From contig CATQHF010000003.1 in assembly GCA_958295865.1 (NCBI GenBank), positions 434,001-498,000 of the forward strand: DNA of 64,000 nt, written 5' to 3'. The position numbers and the translations under genes are program-made. Shown here one piece after another: positions 56,581-64,000 of this stretch. The notes beneath the pieces were generated by a model that worked only from the letters and a program-made list of their open reading frames with translations, had not been told where the DNA came from and did not search any database. The DNA comes from an uncultured Dehalococcoidia bacterium. Lineage in GTDB: Bacteria > Chloroflexota > Dehalococcoidia > Lucifugimonadales > JADFKI01. Within the stretch, counting starts at the first letter, position 1. Every line of letters starts with the position of its first letter.

Positions 56581-56937
56581 TCAGGGAGAAACTCGGCTGA
56601 CGCGAAATGTCCCGGGTGTCAGAACTGCGAAGTTGTTCTCTATCGTCTCGCCGTGTTCTTGAAGCGTTGCGGATACCAAGTCTATCCTGGCATCGCGGGA
56701 AAGCCTATGTATCCGCATTAGCAGCACGCCGTTAGTTGCTCGGTTTTGGCGAAATATCAACTCCCCGAAGTCGCGGTCGTGCGTCAATATCAGAGAGGCG
56801 TGTTGCCTTGCCAAATCCAGAATTGCGTCATCGGACTTAGTTGGCGCGAGTTCAGCGACGTAGATGACTGAGTGTCCGTCCTCGCGTAGTCGCTCGACCA
56901 TTTGGATGTCCAGATTTTCGTCTGCCAAGATGTTCAA
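56581..56937 (-). CDS. DUF5615 PIN-like toxin
   Basis: 118 residues. MNILADENLDIQMVERLRED carries the first PIN-like acidic residues, then VIYVAELAPTKSDDAILDLA (acidic pair) and LILTHDRDFGELIF (the THDxDFG motif of the DUF5615 family). Such proteins are the RNase partners of DUF433 antitoxins, as in the next gene; their ATGA overlap confirms pairing. Expected to be a Mg2+-dependent ribonuclease with antitoxin-controlled activity; target unknown. Confidence 0.87.
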   Translation of the reverse strand: MNILADENLDIQMVERLREDGHSVIYVAELAPTKSDDAILDLARQHASLILTHDRDFGELIFRQNRATNGVLLMRIHRLSRDARIDLVSATLQEHGETIENNFAVLTPGTFRVSRVSP

Positions 56938-57176
56938 TCGGCTACCTCAGGGACCGAATGGATAGCCGTTGAACGCATTGCTTCAGCCGCGAACGCCAGG
57001 GCTGCGCGTATGTCTTCCTCGGTCAGTCGTGGATGTTCTTCGACGACCTCGGCGATTGTTTCTCCACAAGCCAGTTTTTCCAGTATGTGTTCGACGGTGA
57101 TGCGCGTGCCGGCTACTACCGGCTTGCCCAGCATTACATCTTGGTCAGAAACTATACTCCCGCTCCATGCATTCAT
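56934..57176 (-). CDS. DUF433 antitoxin
   Basis: 80 residues from the ATG at 57176 (MNAWSGSIVSDQDVMLGKPV); the ATG at 57194 is an alternative. VVAGTRITVEHILEKLACGE and EEHPRLTEEDIRAALAFAAE give the winged or helix-turn-helix pattern of DUF433. The stop overlaps the toxin start by four bases. The pair is a complete DUF433/DUF5615 toxin-antitoxin module. Confidence 0.87.
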   Translation of the reverse strand: MNAWSGSIVSDQDVMLGKPVVAGTRITVEHILEKLACGETIAEVVEEHPRLTEEDIRAALAFAAEAMRSTAIHSVPEVAD

Positions 57177-57232
57177 ATCTGATACTCCTCGCAAGCTTCC
57201 ATGCCACGCCGCTATTCCATCATATCAACTCC

Positions 57233-58372
57233 CTAGTTTTGAAGCCGCGCCAGATTGAACATTCCTATGTCGTGGGTGGTTGCGCCGTTTAGGGTTAGGT
57301 CTGTGAGGATTTCGCCGATGACGCTGGCGAACTTGAAGCCGTGACCGGAGAAGCCTGCGGCTATGACGACCTGCGGGGCGTCGGGCAGGCGGTCTATGAT
57401 GAAGTGCTCGTCGGGGCTGTTGGTGAACATGCAGGCTTTCATGGAAGAGGTTGCGCCCGCGCCGTCGGGGAAGTATTTTTCGGCGAATTGGCGCAGCACG
57501 GCTTCGTCGCGGGCGTTGGGGCGGCGGTCTATGGCGTCGGGGTCAACATCCTCTTCAAAGTGATGGTAGCGTCCGAACTTGAAGCCGGGAATGCCATAGA
57601 CCGGAAAGCCGTAATACTTGCCTTCTTCCACTATCAGGTTGAATACGGGGAAGTTTTCGGGCGTGAACAACTGAGGCTTGAGCGTTTCAAGCCATGCGAG
57701 CACTTGGCGCTCCGGTATCGCCGCCGCGCTTAATGACGGCAGAAGCTTGGATGCCCATGCGCCTGCCGTGATGACCAGATTTTCGGCTTCGTATTCGCCG
57801 TTTTCGGTTCGCACGCGGACGCCGCTTTCGGTGGGCTGCCACTCTAGCGTGCGTTCGTTGGCGTGAACGGTCGCGCCGAGCGTTTGCGCCTGTTCTACGA
57901 ATAGGGCGATGCAGCGCTCCGGCAGCAGGAAGCCGCCGTCCTCTTGGAAGACCGCCATGGTTTCGCCGGGCAGGCGGTAGCCCGGGAAGCGCTTGGTAAT
58001 CTCCGCGCTAGTCAGGACTTCGTGAGGTATGTCGTGTTCTTCGCAGGATAGCAGCGATCCGGTGAAGTTCGAGCTGCCGTGCGGGCCGGCGTCGAGTGAG
58101 CCTGTGATGTGGAGGATTTGCTCGTTGGTGGATGCCTCCAGTCTGCGCCATAGCTCGTAGGCACGGCGTATCAGGGGAACATACGACGGGTGTTCATGGT
58201 AGGCGAGGCGAATGATGCGGGTAACGCCGTGCGACGATCCCATGTCGTGCGCGATGCCGAACCGCTCGATGCCGAGCACGCGCTTGCCGCGCCGGGAGAG
58301 CTGATAGAGGGCGGCGCTGCCCATTCCGCCAAGTCCGATTACGATGGCGTCGTACTGCTGTCTTGTGGTCAT
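57233..58372 (-). CDS. Monomeric sarcosine oxidase / N-methyltryptophan oxidase-like flavoprotein
   Basis: 379 residues, DAO-type FAD oxidoreductase. N-terminal dinucleotide motif YDAIVIGLGGMGSAALYQLS. SSHGVTRIIRLAYHEHPSYV is the flavin-contacting segment. The covalent FAD cysteine is in MKACMFTNSPDEHFIIDRLP. HGFKFASVIGEILTDLTLNG is the C-terminal signature of MSOX/SolA. It oxidises an N-methyl amino acid to the amino acid, formaldehyde and hydrogen peroxide; sarcosine, N-methyltryptophan or pipecolate are all possible. No folate or catalase genes are next to it. It is divergent from leuB with about 140 bases between. Confidence 0.88.
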   Translation of the reverse strand: MTTRQQYDAIVIGLGGMGSAALYQLSRRGKRVLGIERFGIAHDMGSSHGVTRIIRLAYHEHPSYVPLIRRAYELWRRLEASTNEQILHITGSLDAGPHGSSNFTGSLLSCEEHDIPHEVLTSAEITKRFPGYRLPGETMAVFQEDGGFLLPERCIALFVEQAQTLGATVHANERTLEWQPTESGVRVRTENGEYEAENLVITAGAWASKLLPSLSAAAIPERQVLAWLETLKPQLFTPENFPVFNLIVEEGKYYGFPVYGIPGFKFGRYHHFEEDVDPDAIDRRPNARDEAVLRQFAEKYFPDGAGATSSMKACMFTNSPDEHFIIDRLPDAPQVVIAAGFSGHGFKFASVIGEILTDLTLNGATTHDIGMFNLARLQN

Positions 58373-58515
58373 CGTGCTGCCTCCACAGGCTTGTGCTTCG
58401 GGTTGCCGATTTTGATGAGTTGGATGCGTAAGGGCATTGTAGGCGGTTTTGGCATATAATACCTTGTGCGCGTGCGCGCGACTATATCATATCAAGATTT
58501 TGACGGGAGTTAGCG

Positions 58516-59610
58516 ATGAACTTTTCCATTACGGTGCTGCCGGGCGACGGCATTGGGCCTGATGTTGTTTCGGAGGCGGTCAAGGTGATGAACGCGGTCG
58601 GGGGGCGTTTCGGGCATAGTTTCGATGCCGAATATGGCAGGGTGGGCGGCAATGCTATTGACGACTTCGGCACGCCGCTGCCGGATGAGACGGTGGAGAT
58701 GTGCCGTGAAACGGACGGCATCCTGTTCGGGGCGGTGGGAGGTCCTAAGTGGGACGATCCGCGCGCGCCGACGCGCCCGGAAGACGGTATTCTCGCCATT
58801 CGCAAGAGCCTGGGGCTGTTCGCCAACCTGCGCCCGGTCAAGGTGTATCCGCAGCTGATAAACTCCAGCCCCATCAAGCCGCACCTGCTGGAAGGGGTGG
58901 ATATGATTATCGTGCGCGAGTTGACGGGCGGGCTGTACTTCGGGAAGCCAAAGCGACGCTGGGACACTTCAAGGGGGCGGCGCGGAGTGGATACGCTGAA
59001 GTACACGGAGGAGGAGATTGAGCGCATCTTGCGCGTCGGGTTCGACTTGGCGCAGGGGCGACGCAAGCGGCTGACATCGGTGGACAAGGCGAATGTGCTG
59101 GAGACGGGCAGGCTTTGGCGTGAGATCGCGACGGAGGTGGGTGAGGACTATCCGGATGTGGAGCTTGAGCATGTGCTGGTTGACGCGGCTTCCATGCAGC
59201 TGATAAGCAATCCGGCGCACTTCGATGTCATCGTGGCTGAGAACACCTTCGGCGACATTCTTACGGATGAGGCGTCGGTGCTGGCAGGCTCTATGGGCAT
59301 GCTGCCGTCGGCGAGCCTGTCGGGGCTGCCCAAGCCGGGCGCGCGCAGGCGTCCCGTCAGCCTGTATGAGCCGATACACGGGAGCGCGCCGGACATCGCG
59401 GGGCAGGGGATCGCCAATCCTATCGGCACTATCTTGAGCATGGCGTCTATGCTGCGGTACTCGCTGAATTTGGAGGCTGAGGCGCAGGCGGTCGAGCGGT
59501 CGGTGGAGGGTGTGCTGGCGGAGGGCTACCGGACGCCTGACATCGCGGGCGACGGGGGTGAGGTGGTCAAGACGACGGAATTGGGCGATGTGATAGCGGG
59601 GCGGGTATAG
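58516..59610 (+). CDS. leuB: 3-isopropylmalate dehydrogenase
   Basis: Third step of leucine synthesis, oxidative decarboxylation of 3-isopropylmalate to 2-oxoisocaproate. 364 residues. [44 protein letters not shown] (LeuB-specific GIYFG-like), [17 protein letters not shown]-type [15 protein letters not shown] and the metal-site [20 protein letters not shown]. The region [20 protein letters not shown] is also typical. GGGAG lies upstream of the ATG at 58516. leuA, leuC and leuD are not adjacent. A paralogue of the tartrate type is at 51 kb. Confidence 0.95.
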   Translation: MNFSITVLPGDGIGPDVVSEAVKVMNAVGGRFGHSFDAEYGRVGGNAIDDFGTPLPDETVEMCRETDGILFGAVGGPKWDDPRAPTRPEDGILAIRKSLGLFANLRPVKVYPQLINSSPIKPHLLEGVDMIIVRELTGGLYFGKPKRRWDTSRGRRGVDTLKYTEEEIERILRVGFDLAQGRRKRLTSVDKANVLETGRLWREIATEVGEDYPDVELEHVLVDAASMQLISNPAHFDVIVAENTFGDILTDEASVLAGSMGMLPSASLSGLPKPGARRRPVSLYEPIHGSAPDIAGQGIANPIGTILSMASMLRYSLNLEAEAQAVERSVEGVLAEGYRTPDIAGDGGEVVKTTELGDVIAGRV

Positions 59611-59894
59611 GAATTAGAAATTAAAAATTAGGAATTAAGAATTGGGTTGTGTTGAGGGTTGGTGTGCGGGGTGTTTCGTGGCTTGATGGCAAGACGGAGT
59701 GAAAGGGTGTTGCTGAAGTCTAGGTATCCGGTAGGCTAGGATTTTAGATTTCTCGCTACGCTCGAAATGACAGGGATGGACGCTTGAAATGATAAGGGCG
59801 TGGGTTTCGGAATAACTGAGGCGGCATTAGGGGCGACCGGCCGGTGTCGCCCCTACATCTTCTTCCTGATGGCTGACAGGGGTGTTGAGTTAGG
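59611..59894. repeat. Repeat-filled gap (Rep-C, Rep-B)
   Basis: Rep-C from 59611 to about 59735 (AATTAGAAATTAAAAATTAG, GGGTTGTGTTGAGGGTT, GATGGCAAGACGGAGTG), then a degenerate Rep-B at about 59738-59778 (TTTCTCGCTACGCTCGAAAT). No gene. Confidence 0.7.
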
Positions 59895-61163
59895 CTAGTG
59901 GTGGTGGTCGGATGGTTGGTTGGTGCGTGGGAGTGGGATGAAGGCGAGTATGATTGCGCCGAGGGCGAATAGCACGGCTACATAGGTGAATGCGGCTTGG
60001 GGGCCAGTGAGGTCAAGCCCGCCGAGCGCGAAGCCGTCGTCGTAGAGTTTGCCCGCGATTAGGGGGGATGCGGCGCTTAACAGGAATCGTTCGAGCGATA
60101 GGATGCCCAGCACGGTGGTGGGGACTTCGTCGCCTGCTACATCTAGGGCGAGGGCGGTGAGGATGGGCTGGTCGCCGAACAGGAATATGCCCAATAGGGC
60201 GATGATGATAATGAGCGAGATGCCGACGCCTGAGCTTCCAAGCAGGAATGAGAGCGCCGCCAGCAGCAGCAGCCCGGGAACGAGAACTACCTTTCTGCCC
60301 AGCCTGTCCGACAGATAGCCGACGATTGGCGTGGAGACGATGCCAATTGCCATGAGCAAGCCAAAGTGAAGGTTTCTCACCAAGGGGGACATTCCGAGGT
60401 CGTTCAGGAATATGGTGAAGAAGGTTATGAGGGCGAGGAACGCCATGCCCCTTATGCCGCCTACGAATGCGACAATCCAGAGTATAGGGTTGCGGAGCAC
60501 GCGCTTTGTGGCTTGGAACTGGCTTGACGGCTCATCGGACGGTTCATTTTCTTCGTGCGTTCTGCCGATGTTCCTGAAAGCCCAATAGACTAGGAAGGCG
60601 AGGAATATGGGTAGGGCGGCGTAGATGCTGATTATCTCGCGCCATGCGAGAAAGCCCAGAAGCAGCCCGGTTACGGGCGGGGCGAGGGCGTCGCCAATCT
60701 GACCGCCGACTCCGTGGAATGACAGGGCGGTTCCCTTGCGGTGCGAGAAGTGGTGCGACAGCGATGCCATCGCGGGCAGATGCCATATAGAGGCGGCTAG
60801 GGCGACGACTGCCATTCCGAACAGAAGGACATAGTAGTGCGGCGCGATGCTGATAATCAGCCAGCCGATGCCGAAGAGCGCCATGCATACGGCGAGCACC
60901 ATTCCCCAATACTTTCGGAGCGCGTCGGCGATTACGCCGCCCGGCAGGGTTACTACGCCGGAGACGAGTTCGCGTATCGAGGTTATGCCGCCGACGCCCA
61001 CGCCGTCGAGCGCGAAGGCGGCTTTAACTTCGGGCAGCATGGCGATGAGGCTCTGGGTGAACCAGTGGAATACGCCGTGTCCGCTCGTGAGGCCGGATAT
61101 GATGAAGCCGCCCCGCTGCCTGACGTCGTGGTGATGCTCAGTCTGTGGCTCTGTTTGCGCCAT
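59895..61163 (-). CDS. Major facilitator superfamily transporter
   Basis: 422 residues from the ATG at 61163 (MAQTEPQTEHHHDVRQRGGF), with GGAGG upstream; 12 membrane helices are expected. GHGVFHWFTQSLIAMLPEVK is helix 1, and TLPGGVIADALRKYWGMVLA contains the MFS signature loop (G-x-x-A-D). FSHRKGTALSFHGVGGQIGD and VGYLSDRLGRKVVLVPGLLL are the other A-like loops. HHH at the C-terminus (SDHHH) is a short His-rich end. It resembles nitrate/oxalate-type transporters loosely, but the substrate is not assignable. Confidence 0.87.
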   Translation of the reverse strand: MAQTEPQTEHHHDVRQRGGFIISGLTSGHGVFHWFTQSLIAMLPEVKAAFALDGVGVGGITSIRELVSGVVTLPGGVIADALRKYWGMVLAVCMALFGIGWLIISIAPHYYVLLFGMAVVALAASIWHLPAMASLSHHFSHRKGTALSFHGVGGQIGDALAPPVTGLLLGFLAWREIISIYAALPIFLAFLVYWAFRNIGRTHEENEPSDEPSSQFQATKRVLRNPILWIVAFVGGIRGMAFLALITFFTIFLNDLGMSPLVRNLHFGLLMAIGIVSTPIVGYLSDRLGRKVVLVPGLLLLAALSFLLGSSGVGISLIIIIALLGIFLFGDQPILTALALDVAGDEVPTTVLGILSLERFLLSAASPLIAGKLYDDGFALGGLDLTGPQAAFTYVAVLFALGAIILAFIPLPRTNQPSDHHH

Positions 61164-61454
61164 GGTTCCTCCAGCCGTTTCTTCGTCAACTTGGGGGATA
61201 CCCGCAGGTAGTATCAAATTAGTGGCTTATCTTGTCAAGCGGGTGAGGTTTCTATTCCGATGAGTTGCTTATGCACTCTGTCCTTCGACAGGCTTCCTTC
61301 GACAAGCTCAGGACGAACGGGATTTCTGCCCCTGCTTTCGCAGGGATGACGGAACAAGGGTGCGGGGATGGCGAAACGAGGGTGTGGGAATGGCGAAAGG
61401 GTTTGCCACTTGAATGAAAATGGGCTAGGTTCTTCGCCTTTTGCGGGGGCGCGC
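61164..61454. repeat. Gap with Rep-D and Rep-E fragments
   Basis: Two Rep-D-like cores (TTCGACAGGCTTCC and TTCGACAAGCTCAGGACGAA) at about 61282-61317 and CCTGCTTTCGCAGGGATGAC at about 61330-61350. The rest, including a short GAATGGCGAAA tandem, has no clear meaning. Confidence 0.6.
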
Positions 61455-61934
61455 TCACTCGCGCGCGCTCATTCCCAGCTTTGTGACGATGTCCCATTCA
61501 TGGGAGGTTACGGGCTGGACTGATAGGCGGGAGTTTTTTACCAGCGCCATGTTTTCCAAGCCCGGGGTTGCCTTGATTTCGCGCAGGGGGATGGGGTGGT
61601 CGAATGGGGCTATTGCCTTGATGTCCACCATGTACCAGATGGGGTTGTCGGGCGTGCTTTTGGGGTCGGGGTGCTCGGAATTGGGGTCCCAAGCGGTGTC
61701 GTCGGGGTAGCCCTCGCGCACAATGACGGCGGTGCCGACGACGGCGGGCGGCTTTGCGTTGGAGTGGTAGAACAGCACACCGTCGCCGACTTTCATGTCG
61801 TCGCGCATGGTGTTGCGCGCCTGATAGTTTCGCACGCCGTCCCATTCCGCTGTGCTGTCGTCTTCGTTCATCAGGTCGGAGAATGAGTAGGCGCTAGGTT
61901 CGGATTTCATCAGCCAGTAGCGTTTTTCCGTCAT
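61455..61934 (-). CDS. EVE domain protein
   Basis: 159 residues from the ATG at 61934 (MTEKRYWLMKSEPSAYSFSD), with GGAGG upstream. EVE domains are PUA-like readers that bind modified bases or RNA. MKSEPSAYSFSDL, WDGVRNYQARNTMRDDMKVG and VLFYHSNAKPPAVVGTAVIV are the conserved pocket regions, and ENMALVKNSRLSVQPVTSHE is the C-terminal pattern. It is a stand-alone copy, not fused to a McrB-like or nuclease domain, so it is probably a housekeeping thymocyte-nuclear-protein-1-like member. Confidence 0.88.
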   Translation of the reverse strand: MTEKRYWLMKSEPSAYSFSDLMNEDDSTAEWDGVRNYQARNTMRDDMKVGDGVLFYHSNAKPPAVVGTAVIVREGYPDDTAWDPNSEHPDPKSTPDNPIWYMVDIKAIAPFDHPIPLREIKATPGLENMALVKNSRLSVQPVTSHEWDIVTKLGMSARE

Positions 61935-62044
61935 GCTTTCCTCCATTGATGTATGCTATTTGGGGCTAACTAGGGTTAGCGGGATGTATAGGATAGGGGA
62001 TTTCATTATCTTATCGCAGTTGAGTATTGTTTGGGATTAGTTGT

Positions 62045-64000
62045 ATGACCATTGATAAACGGAAATCGATACCGACGCCCGGCGAGCATCTTGGATTTGA
62101 AGTGGGTGATGATCGCAAGCTTGCCGGCTGGGCGGAGATTGTGGACTACTTCAAGATACTCGATGAGTCGTCGGAGCGTGTGCGGACGCTTGAGATTGGG
62201 AGAAGCACGAAGGGCAACCCGTTTCTCATGGCGATCTGCTCTTCGCCGCAGAACCTTGCGGAGCTGGATGAGTTCAGGGGGATACAGGCGCGGCTGGCGG
62301 ATGCGCGCACTATCGCGGATGACGCTGAGGCGGAGCGGCTCATATCACGGGGCAGGGTGGTTGTTGCGATAACTTGCAGCATTCACGCTACGGAGGTGGG
62401 GGCGACGCAGATGTCGCTGCTTCTGGCGCATCGGCTTGCGACCTGCGAGAGCGATGAAGTGCGGCAGATTTTGGATAATGCGATAGTTCTGCTGCTGCCG
62501 AGCCTTAATCCGGACGGGCTGGTCGATGTGAAGACATGGTATGAGAGCACGCTGGGGGAATCTTATGAGGGCGTAATGCCGCCCTTCCTGTATCAGCACT
62601 ACACGGGGCATGACAACAACCGTGACTGGTTCATGTTCACGCAGCAGGAGACGCGGCTGGTGGTGGATCACTGCCTGAATGCGTGGCATCCGCATGTGGC
62701 GCTGGATATGCACCAGACGCGATCGAATGGCATGCGGATGATATTGCCGCCATTCGTCGATCCCGTTGGGCCGAATGTCCATCCGATACTGACTGCCGAG
62801 ACCGCGATGCTGGGTTCGGCTATGGCGGCGGAGCTGACGGCGCAGGGCAAGGCGGGGGTGTCCGTGAATGTGGTGTATGATTCGTACAGTCCCAATCGCA
62901 CATATCAGCAGTATCACGGCGGGATTCGGCTGCTTTCGGAGGCTGCGGGCGCGCGCATCGCCACGCCGGTGAATGTGCCGGAGCGCGATTTGCAATCTGA
63001 TCGGGGTGAGACGCCGACGCAAGAAACTTGGAATCATCCGATGCCGTGGAGGGGGGGAACATGGCGGCTGAGGGACATCGTGGAGTACGACTTCGAGGCT
63101 GCGATGGGCTGCCTGCGACATTCGGCGCGGCTGCGTGAAATGCTGGTGAGCAATTTCTACAAGGTGGGCAGGGATGCGGTCGAGGACAGCGGTTCGCCGT
63201 ATGCGTTCGTAGTTCCGACGCAGCAGCATGACATGGCGGCGGCGGCGGAGATGCTTGACGCGCTGCGGATGGGCATGGTGGAGATTCATGAGGCGACGGC
63301 GGCGTTCAGCGCGGATGGCGAGCCGTTCGCGGCGGGGGCGCGTGTCATTCTGAGGGGACAGCCGTATTGGGCGTATGCCAAGACGCTGCTGGAGCAGAAT
63401 AAGTATCCTGAGCTGCTGACGCATCCGGGGGGGCCGCCGAAAGCGCCGTATGATGTAACGGCGCACTGCCTGCCAATTCAGATGGGCGTCAATACATACA
63501 CTATCAGGGGCAAGTTCGCGGCTCAGCTCAGGCTGCTTGGGGCGAGCGAGCCGGCGATGCCTGTGCCGATGGGGGGTGGTTCGACAGGCTCACCACGAAC
63601 GAGGGATACAGGCTTGCCACGAACGAGAAGTACAGGCTCACCACGAGCGAGGGATACAGGCTCACTACGAGCGGGAAGTACAGGCTTGCCACGAACGATA
63701 AGTACAGGTTCAGCACGGGCGGGAGATAGGGAAGGGCAGCCGCGAATGGGGACGGGGCGGCTTGACGCTCGCATCATACCGCCGGAATCGAATGCGGCGG
63801 CGCGGCTGGTGAACCGACTGCTGGCGGCGGGCGTTCCGGTGTCGCGGACGAAAGAGCCGCTTACGCTGAACGGCGTGTCGTATGGGCGCGGGGCGTTTGT
63901 GGTGGAGGATGGGAAGGCATTTAACGATGTGGTTCGACAGGCTCACCACGAACGGGAAGTACAGGCTCACCACGAACGAGGATTGCAGGCTCACCACGAA
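62045..64000 (+). CDS. M14-family metallopeptidase, 3' truncated by window edge, with in-frame repeat insertions
   Basis: The frame opens at the ATG at 62045 (MTIDKRKSIPTPGEHLGFEV) and stays open to the right edge, at least 652 residues. Zinc site: ITCSIHATEVGATQMSLLL provides H-x-x-E, and HVALDMHQTRSNGMRM holds the second His. LPSLNPDGLVDVKTWY and YTGHDNNRDWFMFT are typical of the large M14 proteins (zinc carboxypeptidase-like, with a D-N-N-R-D loop). No signal peptide is visible. Rep-D sequence is inserted in frame at residues 512-560 and again from about residue 629. The normal domain between them (ARIIPPESNAAARLVNRLLA through GAFVVEDGK) is intact, so the protein may tolerate both. Confidence 0.8.
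   Translation, partial: MTIDKRKSIPTPGEHLGFEVGDDRKLAGWAEIVDYFKILDESSERVRTLEIGRSTKGNPFLMAICSSPQNLAELDEFRGIQARLADARTIADDAEAERLISRGRVVVAITCSIHATEVGATQMSLLLAHRLATCESDEVRQILDNAIVLLLPSLNPDGLVDVKTWYESTLGESYEGVMPPFLYQHYTGHDNNRDWFMFTQQETRLVVDHCLNAWHPHVALDMHQTRSNGMRMILPPFVDPVGPNVHPILTAETAMLGSAMAAELTAQGKAGVSVNVVYDSYSPNRTYQQYHGGIRLLSEAAGARIATPVNVPERDLQSDRGETPTQETWNHPMPWRGGTWRLRDIVEYDFEAAMGCLRHSARLREMLVSNFYKVGRDAVEDSGSPYAFVVPTQQHDMAAAAEMLDALRMGMVEIHEATAAFSADGEPFAAGARVILRGQPYWAYAKTLLEQNKYPELLTHPGGPPKAPYDVTAHCLPIQMGVNTYTIRGKFAAQLRLLGASEPAMPVPMGGGSTGSPRTRDTGLPRTRSTGSPRARDTGSLRAGSTGLPRTISTGSARAGDREGQPRMGTGRLDARIIPPESNAAARLVNRLLAAGVPVSRTKEPLTLNGVSYGRGAFVVEDGKAFNDVVRQAHHEREVQAHHERGLQAHHE
63578..63724 (+). repeat. 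In-frame Rep-D array in M14 peptidase gene (first)
   Basis: Starts GGTTCGACAGGCTCACCACG, then five degenerate 24-base units each ending in a C-A-C/T-G-A-A/G-C core. Read in frame they encode an 8-residue repeat (TRDTGLPR, TRSTGSPR, ARDTGSLR, AGSTGLPR, TISTGSAR). No stop arises in this frame. Length 147 bp. Confidence 0.85.
63931..64000 (+). repeat. In-frame Rep-D array in M14 peptidase gene (second)
   Basis: Same repeat core, GGTTCGACAGGCTCACCACG, read in another frame: VVRQAHHEREVQAHHERGLQ followed by AHHE at the edge. The unit length is again 24 bases. It continues past the window. Confidence 0.82.

Noticed and set aside
63578-63724. A possible CRISPR array because of regularly spaced 24-bp repeats.
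   Set aside because: There are no unique spacers, the units are contiguous, and they are read in frame within a peptidase gene.

Overview
The window is 64 kb of a high-GC bacterial chromosome, with core metabolic genes mixed with accessory genes and a very large amount of dispersed intergenic repeat. No marker gene fixes the taxon. These point to a free-living or host-associated heterotroph, plausibly in Chloroflexota (SAR202/Dehalococcoidia-like; inference, moderate to low confidence): C5-pathway hemL, a T-box leader on leuS, a TPP riboswitch on thiG, an F420/FMN-type PPOX protein, and a catabolic repertoire rich in enolase-superfamily, hydantoinase, amidohydrolase, acyl-CoA dehydrogenase, MaoC and D-threonine-aldolase-like enzymes.

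Layout. 0-6.5 kb: DUF2442/addiction-module genes, argG, a retropepsin-like gene, an acyl-CoA dehydrogenase, and an overlapping DUF4258-DUF2283-nuclease/HEPN cluster. 6.6-10.2 kb: maoC-argH-rpe operon and two genes sharing a FlgT-like beta-barrel. 10.2-23.2 kb: GT-C glycosyltransferase, hemL, a repeat protein, an enolase-superfamily enzyme, a single-chain type ISP-like restriction-modification enzyme, Uma2 and DUF2283, separated by repeat-filled gaps. 23.4-30.4 kb: tsaD, a membrane PH-like protein, an amidohydrolase, two tandem D-threonine-aldolase-like genes, a methyltransferase and a PPOX protein. 31.2-32.8 kb: two tRNA-Ser genes bracketing a compact TIR-domain plus small membrane protein module and a DUF1801 gene. 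32.9-44.5 kb: TPR protein, glyoxalases, gamma-glutamyltransferase with an AcoX-type kinase, ROK kinase, HEAT protein, dihydropyrimidinase, GlcG-like protein, NUDIX, and a DUF4349/PKD lipoprotein. 44.9-47.0 kb: TPP riboswitch and thiG-thiE-thiS, with a partial tandem duplication that made a truncated thiS. 47-53.6 kb: methyltransferase, tRNA-Glu, argC, VapBC-like pair, nth, tartrate/malate dehydrogenase, P-loop kinase and two retropepsin paralogues. 53.7-64 kb: T-box and leuS, DUF433/DUF5615 pair, sarcosine oxidase-like protein, leuB, MFS transporter, EVE protein, and an M14 metallopeptidase running off the right edge with repeat sequence inserted in frame.

The strongest accessory signals are four. 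(1) The TIR/membrane two-gene module between tRNA-Ser genes is a candidate abortive-infection defence unit. (2) A REase-fold/HEPN fusion sits behind DUF4258/DUF2283 genes. (3) Several families of short terminal-inverted-repeat elements fill the gaps. I label them Rep-A (ends GAGAAAATTGC), Rep-F (82 bp, ends AGGACTTACG), Rep-G (ends TAGGTTNTGTNGACATTT) and Rep-H (ends GCTAGAAC). Non-TIR repeats are Rep-B (core CTCACTGCGTTCGGAATGAC), Rep-C (core AATTAAGAATTAGGAATTGG), Rep-D (core TTCGACAGGCTCACCACGAA) and Rep-E (hairpin ATTCCTGC..GCAGGAAT). (4) Rep-D has entered the M14 peptidase coding sequence twice, in two reading frames, and expanded there as 24-bp tandem units.
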